From positions 5,433,001 through 5,497,000 of the forward strand of contig NW_018343973.1 in assembly GCF_002099425.1 (NCBI RefSeq): 64,000 nucleotides of DNA, in the 5' to 3' direction. Below, piece after piece: positions 1-10,930 of this stretch; the first letter of the stretch is position 1; every line of letters starts with the position of its first letter. Source of the stretch: Phascolarctos cinereus. Taxonomy: Eukaryota > Chordata > Mammalia > Diprotodontia > Phascolarctidae. Under the pieces are notes generated by a model, which made no database searches, was not told where the DNA came from, and saw nothing but the letters and a program-made list of their open reading frames with translations. Made by a program: the position numbers and the translations under genes.

Positions 1-424
1 AGAATAACCCAAAACATACAAGCAGAAGCACATACAAAGAAACAATTCCCCATACAATATTTCAGATTTAATCTCAATTTTTTTTAACAAAAAAAATTTA
101 TTGGAGCATATGTGAGATAATTATATTTAAGAATAACTGGCAAATCCCATTTAAGAGACACTGTGGCTGGGTCACTTTATTCATATATTTAAGTTAGAAC
201 ACAGAGGTGGAAGAGACCTTAGATATTTAACCACCTCATTGTACAGAAGCAGACACTGGGACCCAGAAATACTAAATTTACTCTCTCTAAAGAGGCTACA
301 GAAAACAGATGAAGAAGAGAAGAAATGAGTTTTTTAAAAAACATAAAAAAATAACAGTGCACTGTTACATGTGAGGAAGAGGTTTGGTTTAAAACATTTA
401 AGAAGACTGAAGGGAAGAGAATAA
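1..424. other. SPIRE1 intron, no recognisable element
   Basis: AT-rich intronic sequence downstream (in gene sense) of the WH2-D exon. I see no coding exon, repeat family or structured RNA here. Confidence 0.6.
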
Positions 425-553
425 TCATTTATATAGCACCTACTATGTGCCACTATGCTAAGTACTTTTTATAATCATTATCTCATTTGGTCCTCACAAC
501 AGACCTGCGAGGTTGGGTGCCATTATTATCCCCATTTTACAGTTGAGCAAACT
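425..553 (-). mobile_element. MIR/CORE-SINE relic
   Basis: Read on the plus strand it shows the reverse-complement MIR core: atatagcacctactatgtgc, then ctcatttggtcctcacaac and cccattttacag. Old and diverged; no target duplication seen. Confidence 0.75.
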
Positions 554-555
554 GA

Positions 556-735
556 AGTAACTGAATGGCATGGTGCAGCTGGAAAAAGACCTGGTTTAAA
601 ATCTTGGCTCTGCTATTTAATACCTATGTAACCTTGGAAAGTCACTCTACATTTCTGGCCCTTTGTTTCCTCAACCACAAAATAAGAGGGTTGGATTACA
701 TGACCTCTCATATTTTTCCCAGCTCTAAATTTATG
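556..735 (+). mobile_element. MIR-like tRNA-SINE relic
   Basis: Sense orientation head (ggtgcagctggaaaaagacc), tRNA-like middle (ctctgctatttaatacctatgtaacctt) recognisable in parts, and the MIR3-type tail with ggttggattacatgacc and cccagctctaaatttatgaa. Confidence 0.7.
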
Positions 736-739
736 AACC

Positions 740-1847
740 TGTGTGTATTCATATATATTCACCTGCATATGTACTTAACAAAAACATACAGAATTTTGTT
801 TGACTAGACCTGCAAAGTCACTAAGTATAAGGAGCTCCCAGGGAAGAATCTTCTCTACCAATACAGAGGGTTTGGCTAGAAGAACATGGGGTGCTGAAAA
901 GAAAACTGGATTTAAATCCCAGCTACATGGCAGATGACTCAGATACAGTGGGTGATACTGGCCTTTCTAAATTAAGCCTTTCCCCAGGATCACTACCAGT
1001 TAATGTTAAGTTCTCAGAGAAGTGCCTGGGGTATTGAGAACCTAAGTGATTTCCCGACTTAAATAGGCTGAATCTTTGATTTCACTGACTGTGGCTTGGA
1101 AGAAGCCCTTCAATTTTCTTTTTGACAGATGTTTAAACAAGCAGATGAGTGAAATGTGTTTCACAAAAATCACAAAACCCATGTCAGGTGTTGAAGTGCT
1201 TTCTTTTTTTTTTTTTACCTGACAAGTCAAAACTGTGAGACATGCTAAGTGGCCGCATTGCTGAAAAAAGAAAAACAGCATAAAGAAAGTAATTCAGGCA
1301 TTAGAAAAGCACAGGGAAGACAAAAGAGGGAGTGGGGAATTAAAGAATATCCTTAGTACATTTCAGATGTAATGAAGGGGGCTAGCTGGCATAAAACTGA
1401 AATTTTAAACTATATTCGATATGTAGTGTTAGAGTTACAAATAACATCAATAAAACTTGAAGTACAGTAACAATAAGAAAAACATACTATATTTTTAACA
1501 TTCTAAAATGAATGTATGATAAAGGTAGACTTTTGATTGGGAAAAATCACAAAATATATCATTTGAAAAAAGAAAACTTACATCAGACCAAAATAAAAAC
1601 GAACACAGCAATGTTTCAAACAAACTTTAGTGACCAAAAACTGAATTTTCTGGAGAGCATTTTTTTCTCTTCTGATTTATAGCTACCTTTAAAGAATCTT
1701 GATATTAAAAATCTGGCTTTGGGGTTGTGAATATCTACTCTGAAGTACAAATTCAGGTAATATTGAGAAGTCAAAATCTTGTTTCTTGTCTGTAATGAAC
1801 TATTTGGTTATACAGTGTTTGTTCTAGTTTGTTTTTTAAAGGGGATA
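740..1847. other. Intron, no recognisable element
   Basis: AT-rich unique-looking sequence. A short stretch near 885-945 vaguely resembles a MIR head but is too diverged to call. Confidence 0.5.
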
Positions 1848-1920
1848 AATAAAAAGCATTTATATAGTGCTTTCTTAGCCAGGCATCGTGCTAAGCACTT
1901 TACAAATAGTATCTCACTTG
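1848..1920 (-). mobile_element. MIR 3'-core fragment
   Basis: Plus strand shows gcatttatatagtgcttt, ggcatcgtgctaagcacttt and tatctcacttg, the antisense MIR tail. Confidence 0.65.
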
Positions 1921-2096
1921 AAAAATAAAAGCATTGATGATCTCTGATCTAAAAAAATAAGAAATTAACTAACCTTTTCTCTGCACAACATTTTGACCAC
2001 TGTCTCAAGATAAATATGGTGAAGATACAACTAGGCTTTTTTATTACTTTCTGTTGACCACTGGTTTTATTCCTATATGAAAGGTTAGCTTTATTA

Positions 2097-2467
2097 TCAC
2101 TCAAGACAGGAGAAGTAGGCAGCATATGCCAGACAAGTCAAACAACTACTATCACCTGACCATTTCCTCTCAGATCCTGATGGAGACAGCCCAGGACTCA
2201 GAACCCAAGAGCCTTGAGAGTAGCCATGTTCTACAAACCACCAGACCCCAGCTACAACAATTACTGACCAACTGCCACCAATATGCAGAGAAGCAACACT
2301 GACCAGACTACTGTGGGTCCATTTGCCCAGCCCTACCACAGAGGCACCATTCCTACTAGCTGCCAACCTACTACTACTTAGAGGGTCAGTGAGCCAGAGT
2401 AGCTGAAGCAACAAGGCATCCTGGGAGAGAAACAGGAGGCAGCATGTCATGTGCCAGGCAGGTCAGG
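2097..2467. repeat. Unclassified GC-richer island with similar ends
   Basis: About 370 bp that are clearly richer in C and G than the surroundings. Similar strings occur near both ends: ggcagcatatgccagacaag at about 2117 and ggcagcatgtcatgtgccag at about 2432. The interior is rich in CCA/CTACT words. An open frame on the minus strand has no recognisable domain. It may be an old LTR or other interspersed repeat; I cannot name it. Confidence 0.35.
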
Positions 2468-2789
2468 CATATATTTTAACCACGATCTCCACCTGCTTCC
2501 TTTTCTTTAATACATTTTAATTCTCTCTTTCAATTATACTCATATTTAATACATGTTAATTCCTTCCGCATACTTGCTAGATACATTCCCTTTTCTTTAT
2601 ACTACCAAAATAATCCTTGGCTAGCTGGCTAGATGTCTTCATGCTTTCCAAGATTTTCTTCAAAATTTTTGGAATTCTCCTAACCCTGCTTCTATCTTAT
2701 CACTTTCTGCAGCACATGCAAATTTCCCACATTAAATTTCAAAGCCTTTCTGTATAATATAACCTCTTTCATAACAAGGACAATTAAAA

Positions 2790-2920
2790 TGTATAATTTA
2801 CCAAAGGCTTTTACATGTAAAAGGGGTGAAATAAATTGCCCCAGTAACACAAGAATTCAAGCCTGGAATCAAAGTCTTCTTACTTTAAGTCCAATGCTTT
2901 TCCTACTACACCATAATAAC
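2790..2920 (-). mobile_element. Degenerate MIR relic
   Basis: Antisense MIR pattern with aattgccccagtaacac, gaattcaagcctggaatcaa and ccaatgcttttcctactaca, where the usual consensus has cttgccc-ggtcacac and tccagtgctctttccactaca. Confidence 0.5.
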
Positions 2921-2961
2921 TCTCACTGCCTCATCTTCTCCTCTTTCCTGTCCTTTTTGAT

Positions 2962-5900
2962 TAATTCCCTTGATATTCTTGACATTTTGGTCTCCCAGAT
3001 GAATTTTATTATTATTTTAGCTCTATGAAATGATTTTTGGTAGTTTGGTGTGGCATTTAATAGATAAATTAATTTAGACAGAATTGTCATTTTTATTATA
3101 TCAGTTCAGCTTACTCATGAGCAAGTGATATTTTTCAACTGTTTAGAAATTTATTTGTGTGAAAAGTGTTTTTTATTGTGTTCCTATAGTTTCTCGGTTT
3201 GTCTTGGCAAGTAGACTCTCAAATATTTTATATTGTCTACAATTATTTTAAATGGAATTTCTCTATCTTCTCTTGCTGAGCTTTTTTTTGTAATATATAG
3301 AAATGCTGATGATTTACATGGTTTTATTTTATATCTTGCAACTCTGCTAAAGTTATTAATTATTTCAAGTAGTTTTTTAGTGGATTCTCTACTTATACAT
3401 TGGGACATACATTGGGACAGTGCACCCTGTGCCCCAGGAACAGAGCTCAACTTTAAAAGTCATGAAATAGCCTTAAAAAATTAGCAAAAACAGAAAAGAG
3501 CCTTGACCATATGAAACTACTATGGCAACAAGGGAAATCAAAACACAAACTCAGAAGAGGACAACAATGTCAAAATAGCTACATGGGAAGCCTCAAAGGG
3601 GAATATAAATTGATATCAGACAAAGCAAAAGCAAAAATAGATCTAGGATCTCTAAGTATAGGATTCTACAATTCTCTAAGTATACTATCATACAATCAGT
3701 TTTGTTTCCTCAATGCCTATTCTAATTCCTTCAATTTCTTTTTCTTCTCTTATTGCTAAAGCTAACATTTCCACTACGATACTGAATAATAGTGGTGAAA
3801 ATGGGCATCCTTGTTTTATCCCTGATCTTTCTGGGAAAGCTTCTATTCATCCCCATTACAAATAATGCTTGCTGATGGTTTTAGATACACACTACTTATC
3901 ATTTTAAAGAAAATTCTATTTATTCCTACGCTTTCTAGCATTTGTAATAGGATGGGTGCTGAATTTTGTCAAAAGCTTTTTTTGCATCTATTGAGATAAT
4001 TATATGATTTCTGTTAGTTTTTTTTTATTGATATAGTCAATTATGCTGATAGTTTTCCTAATATTGAACCAGCCCTCCATTCCTGGTATAAATCCCACCT
4101 GGTCACAGTGTTTTATCCTCATGATAAATTGCTATAATCTCCTTGCTAATATTTTATTTAAAATTTTTCCATCAACATTTATTGGGGAAATTGGTCTATA
4201 ATTTTCTTTCTCTGTTTTGGCTCTTCCTGATTTAGGTATCAGCACCATATCTGTGCCACAAAAGGAATTTGATAGGAGTCCTTTTTTGCCTATTTTCCAA
4301 ATAATTCATATATTATTAGAATTAGTTGTTCTTTAAATGTCTGGTAGAATTCACTTGTAAATCCATCTGGCCCTGGAGATTTTTTCTTAGTTTTGATGGC
4401 TTTTTCAATTTCTTTTTTCTAAAATGGGGTTAAGTATTTTATTTCCTCTTCTGTTAATCTGGGCAACTTATATTTTTATAGGTATCCATCCATTTCACTT
4501 AGATTGTCAGATTTATTGGCACAAACAATTGGACAAAATAGCTCCTAATTATTCCGTTAATTTCCTCTTCATCGGTGGTGAATTTACCCTTTTCATTTTT
4601 GATACTGGTCATTTTGTTTTCTTCTTTTTTAAAATCAAATTAACCAAAAGTTTATCATTTCATTGTTTTCCCCCCATAAAACCAACTCTTTGTTTTATTT
4701 ATTAGTTCAATAGTTTTCTTACTTTCATTTTTATTAATCCCTCCTTTGATTTTCAGAATTTCCAATCTGGTATTTAAATGGGAATTTTTTATTTGTTCTT
4801 TTTCTAGCCTTTTTAGTTACATGCCCAATTCACTCATCTACTCTTTCTCTACGTTATTCCTATAAGCATTTAGAGATATAAAATTTCCCTAAGAACTGCT
4901 TTGGCTACATCCCATAAATTTTGGCATGCTGTCTCATAATTGTTGATCTTTTTGATGAAATTGTTGGTTGTTTCTATGATTTGTTGTTTGATCCATTTAT
5001 TCTTTAGTATTAGATTATTTAGTTTCCAATTAATTTTTAATTCATCTTTCCATGGCCCTTTATTACACATAATTTTTATTGCATCATGATCTGAAAAGTA
5101 TGCATTTAATATTTCTGCATTTGAATGTGAGGTTTTTATGCCCTCATTCATGGTCAGTTTCTGTGTAGGTACTATATACTGCTGAGAAAAAAGTATATTC
5201 CTTTCTGTCTCCATTCAATTTTCTCCAGAGATCTACCATATCTAACTTTTCTAAAATTCTATTCAACTCCTTAAATTCTTTCTTATTTATTGTGTGGTTA
5301 GATTTATCTAGTTCTGACAGAGGGAAGTTGAGGTCGTCCACTAATAGATTTTGTTGTCTATTTCTTCCTGTAACTCACTTAACTTTTCCTCTAAGAATTT
5401 GGATGCTATACACTTGATACATGTATGTTTAGTATTGCTATTACTTAATTGTCTATGGTACCTTTTAGCAAGATGTAGTTTCCTTCCTTACCTCTTTTAA
5501 TTAGATCTATTTTTGCTTTTGCTGATATCAATTTATATTCCCTTTTGAGGCTTCCCATGTAGGTATTTTGATACTGTTGTCCTCTTCTGAGTCTGTGTTT
5601 TAATCTTCCTTGTTATCATGGTAGCTTCCCATAGTCAGGGCTCTTTTCTGTTTTTTTTTTTTTTTTTACCAATTTTTAAAGTTTATTTCATGACTTTTAA
5701 AGTTGAGCTCTGCTCCTGGGGCACAGGGGGCACTGTCCCAAGCTTCTTGTGCTGGGCGCCAGGAGCCTGGTCACTGGCTTTCTGCACCAGTGCCCAGGTG
5801 CTGGCGGCTTGCCCACTGCACGGGGGTGGCCCGGCTGGTTATAACTGTCATGCCGGGGTTCTAAGGCTGGCAGTTTGCCTTCTGCATGAGGTCTGAAGGC

Positions 5901-6231
5901 CTCACAGCTGGCCTGCTGTGCCACTGGCCTGCTGAGCCAGGACCAAGGGGCCTTGGTTGCTGATCTATGCTATGGCTAAGAGCTTCCCACTGGCTTGCTT
6001 GGACACTGTCTGTTCTGGGCTGTGCTCCCCTTTTATCCAAGTGAGACAGACCTTTCTTGAAGTCCTTCTAAGTTATCTTAAACTGAAAATTTGTTTCACT
6101 CTGTCTTTTTGTAGGTTCTGTGGCTCCAGAATCCATTTAGAGACACTTGATTTAACATTGTTTCCAAGGGAAACTGGGGAGAGCTCAGGCAACTTCCTGG
6201 CTTTTCTCCACCATCTTGGCTATACCCACCC
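2962..6231 (-). mobile_element. LINE-1, internally deleted and rearranged
   Basis: Minus-strand L1. The 5' end near 6231 has the CCAAGATGG start motif shared with the HAL1 at 50291, followed by a GC-richer 5'UTR (about 6220-5650). A short ORF1-start-like stretch (about 5640-5500) then runs straight into ORF2: endonuclease-domain residues LSELDKSNHTINKKEFKELN and YTFFSAVY near 5340-5170, then WKLNNLILKNKWIKQQI near 5050, and reverse-transcriptase sequence ([15 protein letters not shown]) near 4220-4080. The FADD-region flank is broken by an inverted segment at about 3409-3660, after which ORF2 resumes with STKKLLEIINNFSRV and SSAFLY at 3400-3180. Most of ORF1 and the C-terminal part of ORF2 with the 3'UTR are absent, and many stops and frameshifts show it is dead. 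A 14-bp near-duplication (ctgtcctttttgat at 2948, ctatcctttttgat at 6232) flanks it. Confidence 0.85.
3409..3655 (+). repeat. Inverted copy of the L1 5' segment
   Basis: Reads in the opposite direction to the L1 that contains it and matches about 5500-5740 as an imperfect inverted repeat. Shared features include the ctcaactttaaaagtcatga block, the aaacacaaactcagaagagg block and the aaagcaaaaatagatcta block. It lacks the poly-T run present at 5650-5667 in the other arm. The two arms are separated by about 1.85 kb of L1 ORF2. Confidence 0.8.
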
Positions 6232-6245
6232 CTATCCTTTTTGAT

Positions 6246-7299
6246 GTTGCTAACTGAATTTTATTCATTTGGCTACCAAGAAAAACCTAATTACCAGCAA
6301 GGGAAAAAAAAATCCTCCTCATTCCCCAATTCAAAACTCATCTTAAAATTCCATTGCTACCAAAAAGCCTGGCTGAATTATGGACAGCAAGTTTGTTATT
6401 TCCAAAGTAATTCTTAATCGTTTTAAACACCTTATATTCTTTTCCTACAGATTCCAATAAGACTAAAAATCAGAATGCAACATAAAAGGAGAACTTTAAG
6501 AAACTTTGTTTCTTAAAAGGGAGCATGTTGTGAAAAATCAGTAATAAGCAATAATAGAGGCCTAAGACTTGCAGAACCTCACACCTATTATCTTAAATAC
6601 TTTCTTTCAGGAAAAAAATCAAGTTTTGCCATAAGAAGATGATAGGTACCTAATAATACTGTAAAACATGAAACTGGTTATATTTTTTTAACAGAAAGGC
6701 AATTACTTTTTAATGATGTGAGTTATTCCTTCTTTGGCTGTCTAGTAAAAAGCTCAAAAAAAAAAAGAAAGAAAAAATATGGCATACAATTAAAACAACT
6801 ATCTTGACCTATTTAAACAAATTATGAATGACAAAAATGGAATATTAATGGAAGAACATAGACACTGACTACAGTAATTTCATACAGAAATTCAACAAAT
6901 GTAAATGAATTGTTATATGGGGAGGCCAAAAGAGTCCTAAAGGTGCCTTAGTTAGCAAACATTTGACTTTCTTGTAAAGCAGAAGGGATGACAGCCAAAG
7001 GCAAAATGGCTTTAGAATATAAACTTGTTTGTAGAATCTTACAGGAGAATGATAAACAACGGTCCTTAACAGGATTTCCATATAAAGTAGAAAATAGCAA
7101 AAGGAGGTAAAAAGCAGTTTTAAGAAAGCTTAGTGAGAGATCCAACTGAGCAAAGCCATCTCAAGGGTATTTAAAGATGAAAATAGGACAACAAACACTT
7201 GAAAAAAAACGGAAGAGATTTTCAAAAGAAACTCTTCAGAATAAAAGAATGCATAGCCTCCATATTCAGAGGTTAATATTACAGTCCAGGACGTGAGTT
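6246..7299. other. Intron, no recognisable element
   Basis: AT-rich sequence with several poly-A/poly-T runs. No repeat family, exon or RNA gene recognised. Confidence 0.5.
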
Positions 7300-7453
7300 G
7301 GGTTTTTTTGCCTTTTTTTTGTTGAGGCAATCAGGGTGAAGTGACTTGTCCACGGTCACACAGCTAGTGTCAAGTGTCTAAGGTCGAATTTGAACTCTAG
7401 TCCTCCTGATTCCAAGGCTGGTGGTCTACCTACTGCACCATCTAGCTGCCTCT
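7300..7453 (-). mobile_element. Marsupial tRNA-SINE (WSINE1/Mar1-like)
   Basis: Antisense copy: poly-T (tail) at about 7303-7320, ggtcacacagctagtgtcaa, ctcctgattccaaggctggt, and the reversed head caccatctagctgcc at 7438-7452. Confidence 0.9.
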
Positions 7454-7734
7454 CTGGATTTGTTTTAACAGAAGGCTGAAATGTTTGCTCTGGAAACAAA
7501 GCCTTACTTTCATCAGTTTTGGCAAGCCCCTACTTCTCCCTGATACTGATTACTACTCTCTGTTTTTGTGTTCTGCACCACTGTTGTCCATGTTTTCCCA
7601 TAAATCCTCAAGAGAGGCTCAACCCAAAGCATTAGAGGCCTTTATTCCTCTTTTAGTATCTTGGGGACACTATGGACTGAGCTTATTATTCCTCTTCTAG
7701 ATGACATCCTCAGCTATTATGTACCATTCCTCAA

Positions 7735-7825
7735 AACCTATTTTTCAAGGCTACAAAGACCTAGTTCCTTCAATGGATCCTAGTATGGCAAGGTCTCCAG
7801 TCCCTTCAGTATCCTAATTGCCATT
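7735..7825 (-). mobile_element. CR1/L3-clade LINE fragment
   Basis: Plus strand carries the antisense CR1/L3 3' phrase: ctagttccttcaatggatcc, ggtctccagtcccttcagta, tcctaattgccatt. Short and old. Confidence 0.5.
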
Positions 7826-8316
7826 TCATCACCAGATTACAGTTTATTACTTTCTGAAAAAAAAAGAGTATCTATAAGTTTGGAATCACTGAGAGCAGTA
7901 CATAATTTCTGAAATACAAGCAAGCTTAATCTCCTCCTAATTGAATTTTAGCTCCAGTTGATTATGTATTTTTAGAAAATGTCCAAGATACACACATAGA
8001 AGAACAATTTGATACATCTATTGGACAGGCATGAGCTATTATTTGGATAATTTGTCTTTTTCATTCATAAAACTGATGAATTTAGGAGCCCATGTGGTAT
8101 TTTCACTACTGCTGTCCACTTAAGCAAAGAGAGTCACAAGAGAATGAAAAATTTGGGACTTGAACAGCTGGTAAGAAAATGGTATTTGAGGAGGAATATT
8201 CCAGGAGTGAGAAAAGACAGTACAAGGAGCACAGAGATGGGAAATGGAATGTTATGTGTGAGGAATGGCAAGGAGGCCAGTATGGCTGGATAACAGAGTA
8301 CGTAGAGGAGGATGAT

Positions 8317-8319
<3 letters not shown>

Positions 8320-8374
<55 letters not shown>
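8320..8374. repeat. (AC)n microsatellite
   Basis: About 27 uninterrupted AC units. Open frames across it in several phases are low-complexity artefacts. Confidence 0.98.
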
Positions 8375-8379
<5 letters not shown>

Positions 8380-8439
8380 AAAAAAAACAGAAAAGGAATG
8401 GCTGGAACCAAAGAGTAGTCATGTCAATGTCAGCTGGTA

Positions 8440-8770
8440 ACAAGGAATTGAGTGGTGTGCCCTAACAACATATGTTTTGCTGTTTAATATTTTTATCAAT
8501 GATTTGGACAAAAGCACAGAAAGCATGCTTACAAAATTTGTAGATGACATAAAGCTTGGAGCTAATCTACTGGATGGCAGAGTGAAGCTCCAAAGAGATC
8601 CTGAGAGGTTAGAACAATAGGGTGAATCTAATAAGATGAAATTTAAGAGGCATTAATGTAAAGCCTTATTCTTTGAATGGAAAAAATCAATTCCACAAGT
8701 ACAGACAGGAGAGAAATAACTAAATAGCAGAAATTAGCTCAAGGAAGGAGAATAGAGAAGGAGTACAGAG
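8440..8770 (+). mobile_element. CR1/L3-clade LINE, reverse-transcriptase fragment
   Basis: Plus-strand translation gives INDLDKSTESMLTKFVDDIKLG-type sequence in pieces, aligning with the NDL…FADDTKLGG motif of CR1/L3 reverse transcriptases; here FADD reads FVDD. Downstream VKLQRDPERLEQ fits the following helix. Broken and ancient. Confidence 0.65.
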
Positions 8771-8959
8771 GATAGCCTTAATTCCAAAACAGGGGTCATT
8801 GGCAAAGGTGGACCCTCATATTCTGGTGACTAGACCTTAAAGGTCGTGTCTTGGTGGTGAGTTATGCTGCAGAAGTTGGCCAAGGGCCATGAAGAAAAGT
8901 GTAGGGATGGTAGCTGCCATGGTGAGGAAGTACTACAATAGGAATGTTAGTACCACGTT

Positions 8960-9100
8960 TGCCCAGTTGACTGTGAAGGAACCTGAGACCTGGAAAGTCT
9001 AAGTGATTTGTAGAAGATAATAAAGTGCATCAATGGAAAAGCTGAGGCAAGAGTCAAGGTCTCCAGACTTTTTATCTATTAATTTTTCCACTGTAACATA
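8960..9100 (-). mobile_element. MIR-family relic
   Basis: Plus strand: gaaggaacctgagacctgga, gtctaagtgatttg, and gtctccagactttttatct in the antisense MIR/MIR3 order. Highly diverged. Confidence 0.45.
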
Positions 9101-9733
9101 TTTGGTTCCCTTTTCCCCTCACTGGCTCATTAGAAGAGGGAGAAAAGCAGAGTGAGGGCATTGTTTGTGGTTTCTAGAGAAGAAATTCTTATATTCATTT
9201 GTATTCTATGTCATTAATGGTACTTCTGAATATTTACTTTTTAACTGTCTTTTTAGCAGTTTTGTCTAATAAAAAAGAATCTGTCAGGTAATAAGTCCAT
9301 TGTTTCCATTTTCTAGCTGTTACGAATGAAGACATCCCTCTGCTACAAAAAGATAGGTTTCAGAATAGTCCTAAGCTCCAGTACACAACAGGATTCTCTT
9401 TCTACTCATTCTTTTGTTGTTTTTACTCTAAGAATTAAGCACTTTATCTCTTATTCCCTAAGTTCTTACCATGTAGTTTAACTAAGCTATTAAAATACAA
9501 ATGAAAGAAATTGATATACCTTAAAATATGTATCAATAAATTCCATAAATTGAGAAGAACATAAGTATATATCTCAAGCCTTGTAAACAGTTAAATGATC
9601 TTGAATGATATGAAACAACTTAAGCCTTGATTTACTGAACATTATGACATGCTTGAACTAGTAACTGAGGTAACTGAAACATGAACTAAGTCTATATGAC
9701 TCTTATTTCCAAAACATAATAATAATGGTGACA
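9101..9733. other. Intron, no recognisable element
   Basis: AT-rich sequence without a recognised repeat or exon. Confidence 0.5.
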
Positions 9734-9955
9734 GGCATTCTGGCATAGTGGGTAAAAGAGCTGGCTTTGGGTTCAGAGACAGTCAAGTCCTGTCTCTACT
9801 ACATCCTGACTGTGTGATGTCCAACAAGGTGCTGCACCTCTCAGTGCCCTAGCCAACTCTGTCAGGTTAGAAGATAGAAGAAGGTGTGGATCTACACTGC
9901 CAGAAGAGTTTCATCACAGGGAGCTCACTACTCTGATGAAATGACAGGTTGGGTA
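9734..9955 (+). mobile_element. Marsupial tRNA-SINE with distinct tail
   Basis: Head gcattctggcatagtgggta, middle agtcctgtctctactacatc and cctgactgtgtgatgtcc, followed by a tail unlike MIR: acctctcagtgccctagcca and gggagctcactactctgatg, then aaatgacaggt. This tail recurs in marsupial genomes in my recollection. Confidence 0.7.
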
Positions 9956-9962
9956 AAAATAA

Positions 9963-10245
9963 CATAATAACACCACCTTTATAAACTATTTTACAGCCTA
10001 CAAAGCACTTTCACATACAATAATAACTCATCTGGGTTTCATGTGACCCTCTGAAGTGGACAGGAAACATACAGATATAAATCTATCTCTCTCTATTTTT
10101 TTAAACTTTACAGATAAGGGACAAAAAAGCCTGAAGAGGTTTAGTGACTTGCCCAAGGTGACACAATGTGTCAGTAGGAGAGCCAAGAACAGAAACTAGA
10201 TCTTTTACCTCTTAATCCAACAGTCTTTCCACTAGGCTATATTCC
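9963..10245 (-). mobile_element. MIR relic, near full length
   Basis: Antisense MIR: tacaaagcactttcacatac at its 3'-core end, gacttgcccaaggtgacaca, and acagtctttccactaggct at the head end. Interrupted by a short AT/CT insertion around 10070-10100. Confidence 0.7.
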
Positions 10246-10474
10246 CTCTCAGGTGGGTCAAGGGAAAGTAAAGTTTTCTATTTATTGACTTGATAACTTG
10301 ATTGTTTCAGATGTGAACTCTTTGGGGGAAAGGTAAGTGGGAAGAATTAACAACTTCAGGGTGCATTTTTTGTCCTGGCCTTTTTTTTTGGAGGGGGGGA
10401 GTGGTGTCTGCATGATAGCCTTTTATACAATCTGGGGTTTTTAAAAAGAAGAATGTGATAAACAGTAGACTCAC

Positions 10475-10604
10475 CTAGCCTACTACGCCTAATCTCCTCT
10501 GGTGAAACTGGGCGTAATTTTCTTTCTGCTTTGATTTCCTCCAATATTCTTTCATGAAGACTCCGTGGCCTTGGTGGAGTTGGTTTCAGCTTTCTGGCTG
10601 AGAC
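10475..10604 (-). CDS. SPIRE1: SPIRE1 internal exon encoding the WH2 linker and WH2-D
   Basis: A 130-bp exon encoding 43 residues plus one base: [20 protein letters not shown], then [23 protein letters not shown]. It carries the proline-rich linker before WH2-D and the WH2-D motif itself (LRPV core), the fourth and last actin site of the SPIRE nucleator. The minus-strand acceptor is TTTTTCAAG and the donor GTGAGT. It starts in phase 0 and ends in phase 1, so unlike the other four exons here its loss would shift the frame. The partial last codon (G) fits the Ala that follows RRSRL in the family. No following exon was found in 1-10474. Confidence 0.96.
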
Positions 10605-10739
10605 CTTGAAAAATAAAGAGAACTAATGGTTATGGATGTAAGTAATTTGCTTTAAAAGTCATTTCATACCACACAGTACTGTAAAGTTAATTTATAATGA
10701 ATTGATAAAAATATTTTTCAGTACCCTGAGAAAAGGAAT

Positions 10740-10930
10740 GTTATATGTTCAATCAAAGAGTATTTATTAATTCCCTACCATATGCCCTGCGCTATGCTAA
10801 GCATGGGAATATACACAGAAAAGTGAAATAATCCTTGTATTTAAGAAGTTTGCATTCTATCAGGGAAACAACATATACATATAAATAAAGTATATACATA
10901 ATACAAAACGAATACAGGGTAGGGAGGATG
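10740..10930. repeat. Ancient interspersed repeat of the 'ctatgtgccaggcactg / ggggatacaaa' type
   Basis: Shows agagtatttattaattccct, atgccctgcgctatgctaag, gggaatatacacag and ttgcattctatcagggaaac. The same order occurs at 40707, 45872, 51569, 56890, 60138, 62700 and 63848, so it is a family. I cannot assign a name or orientation with confidence. Confidence 0.6.

Noticed and set aside
2097-2450. 117-codon minus-strand frame as a gene
   Set aside because: No domain similarity or splice evidence; the block is more likely an unclassified repeat.
8106-8443. Several overlapping frames with Cys-Val or Thr-His runs
   Set aside because: Translations of the (AC)n microsatellite in different phases.
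1-10474. Next SPIRE1 exon after WH2-D
   Set aside because: I looked for the sequence expected after RRSRL on the minus strand and found no matching exon; it probably lies beyond the window.
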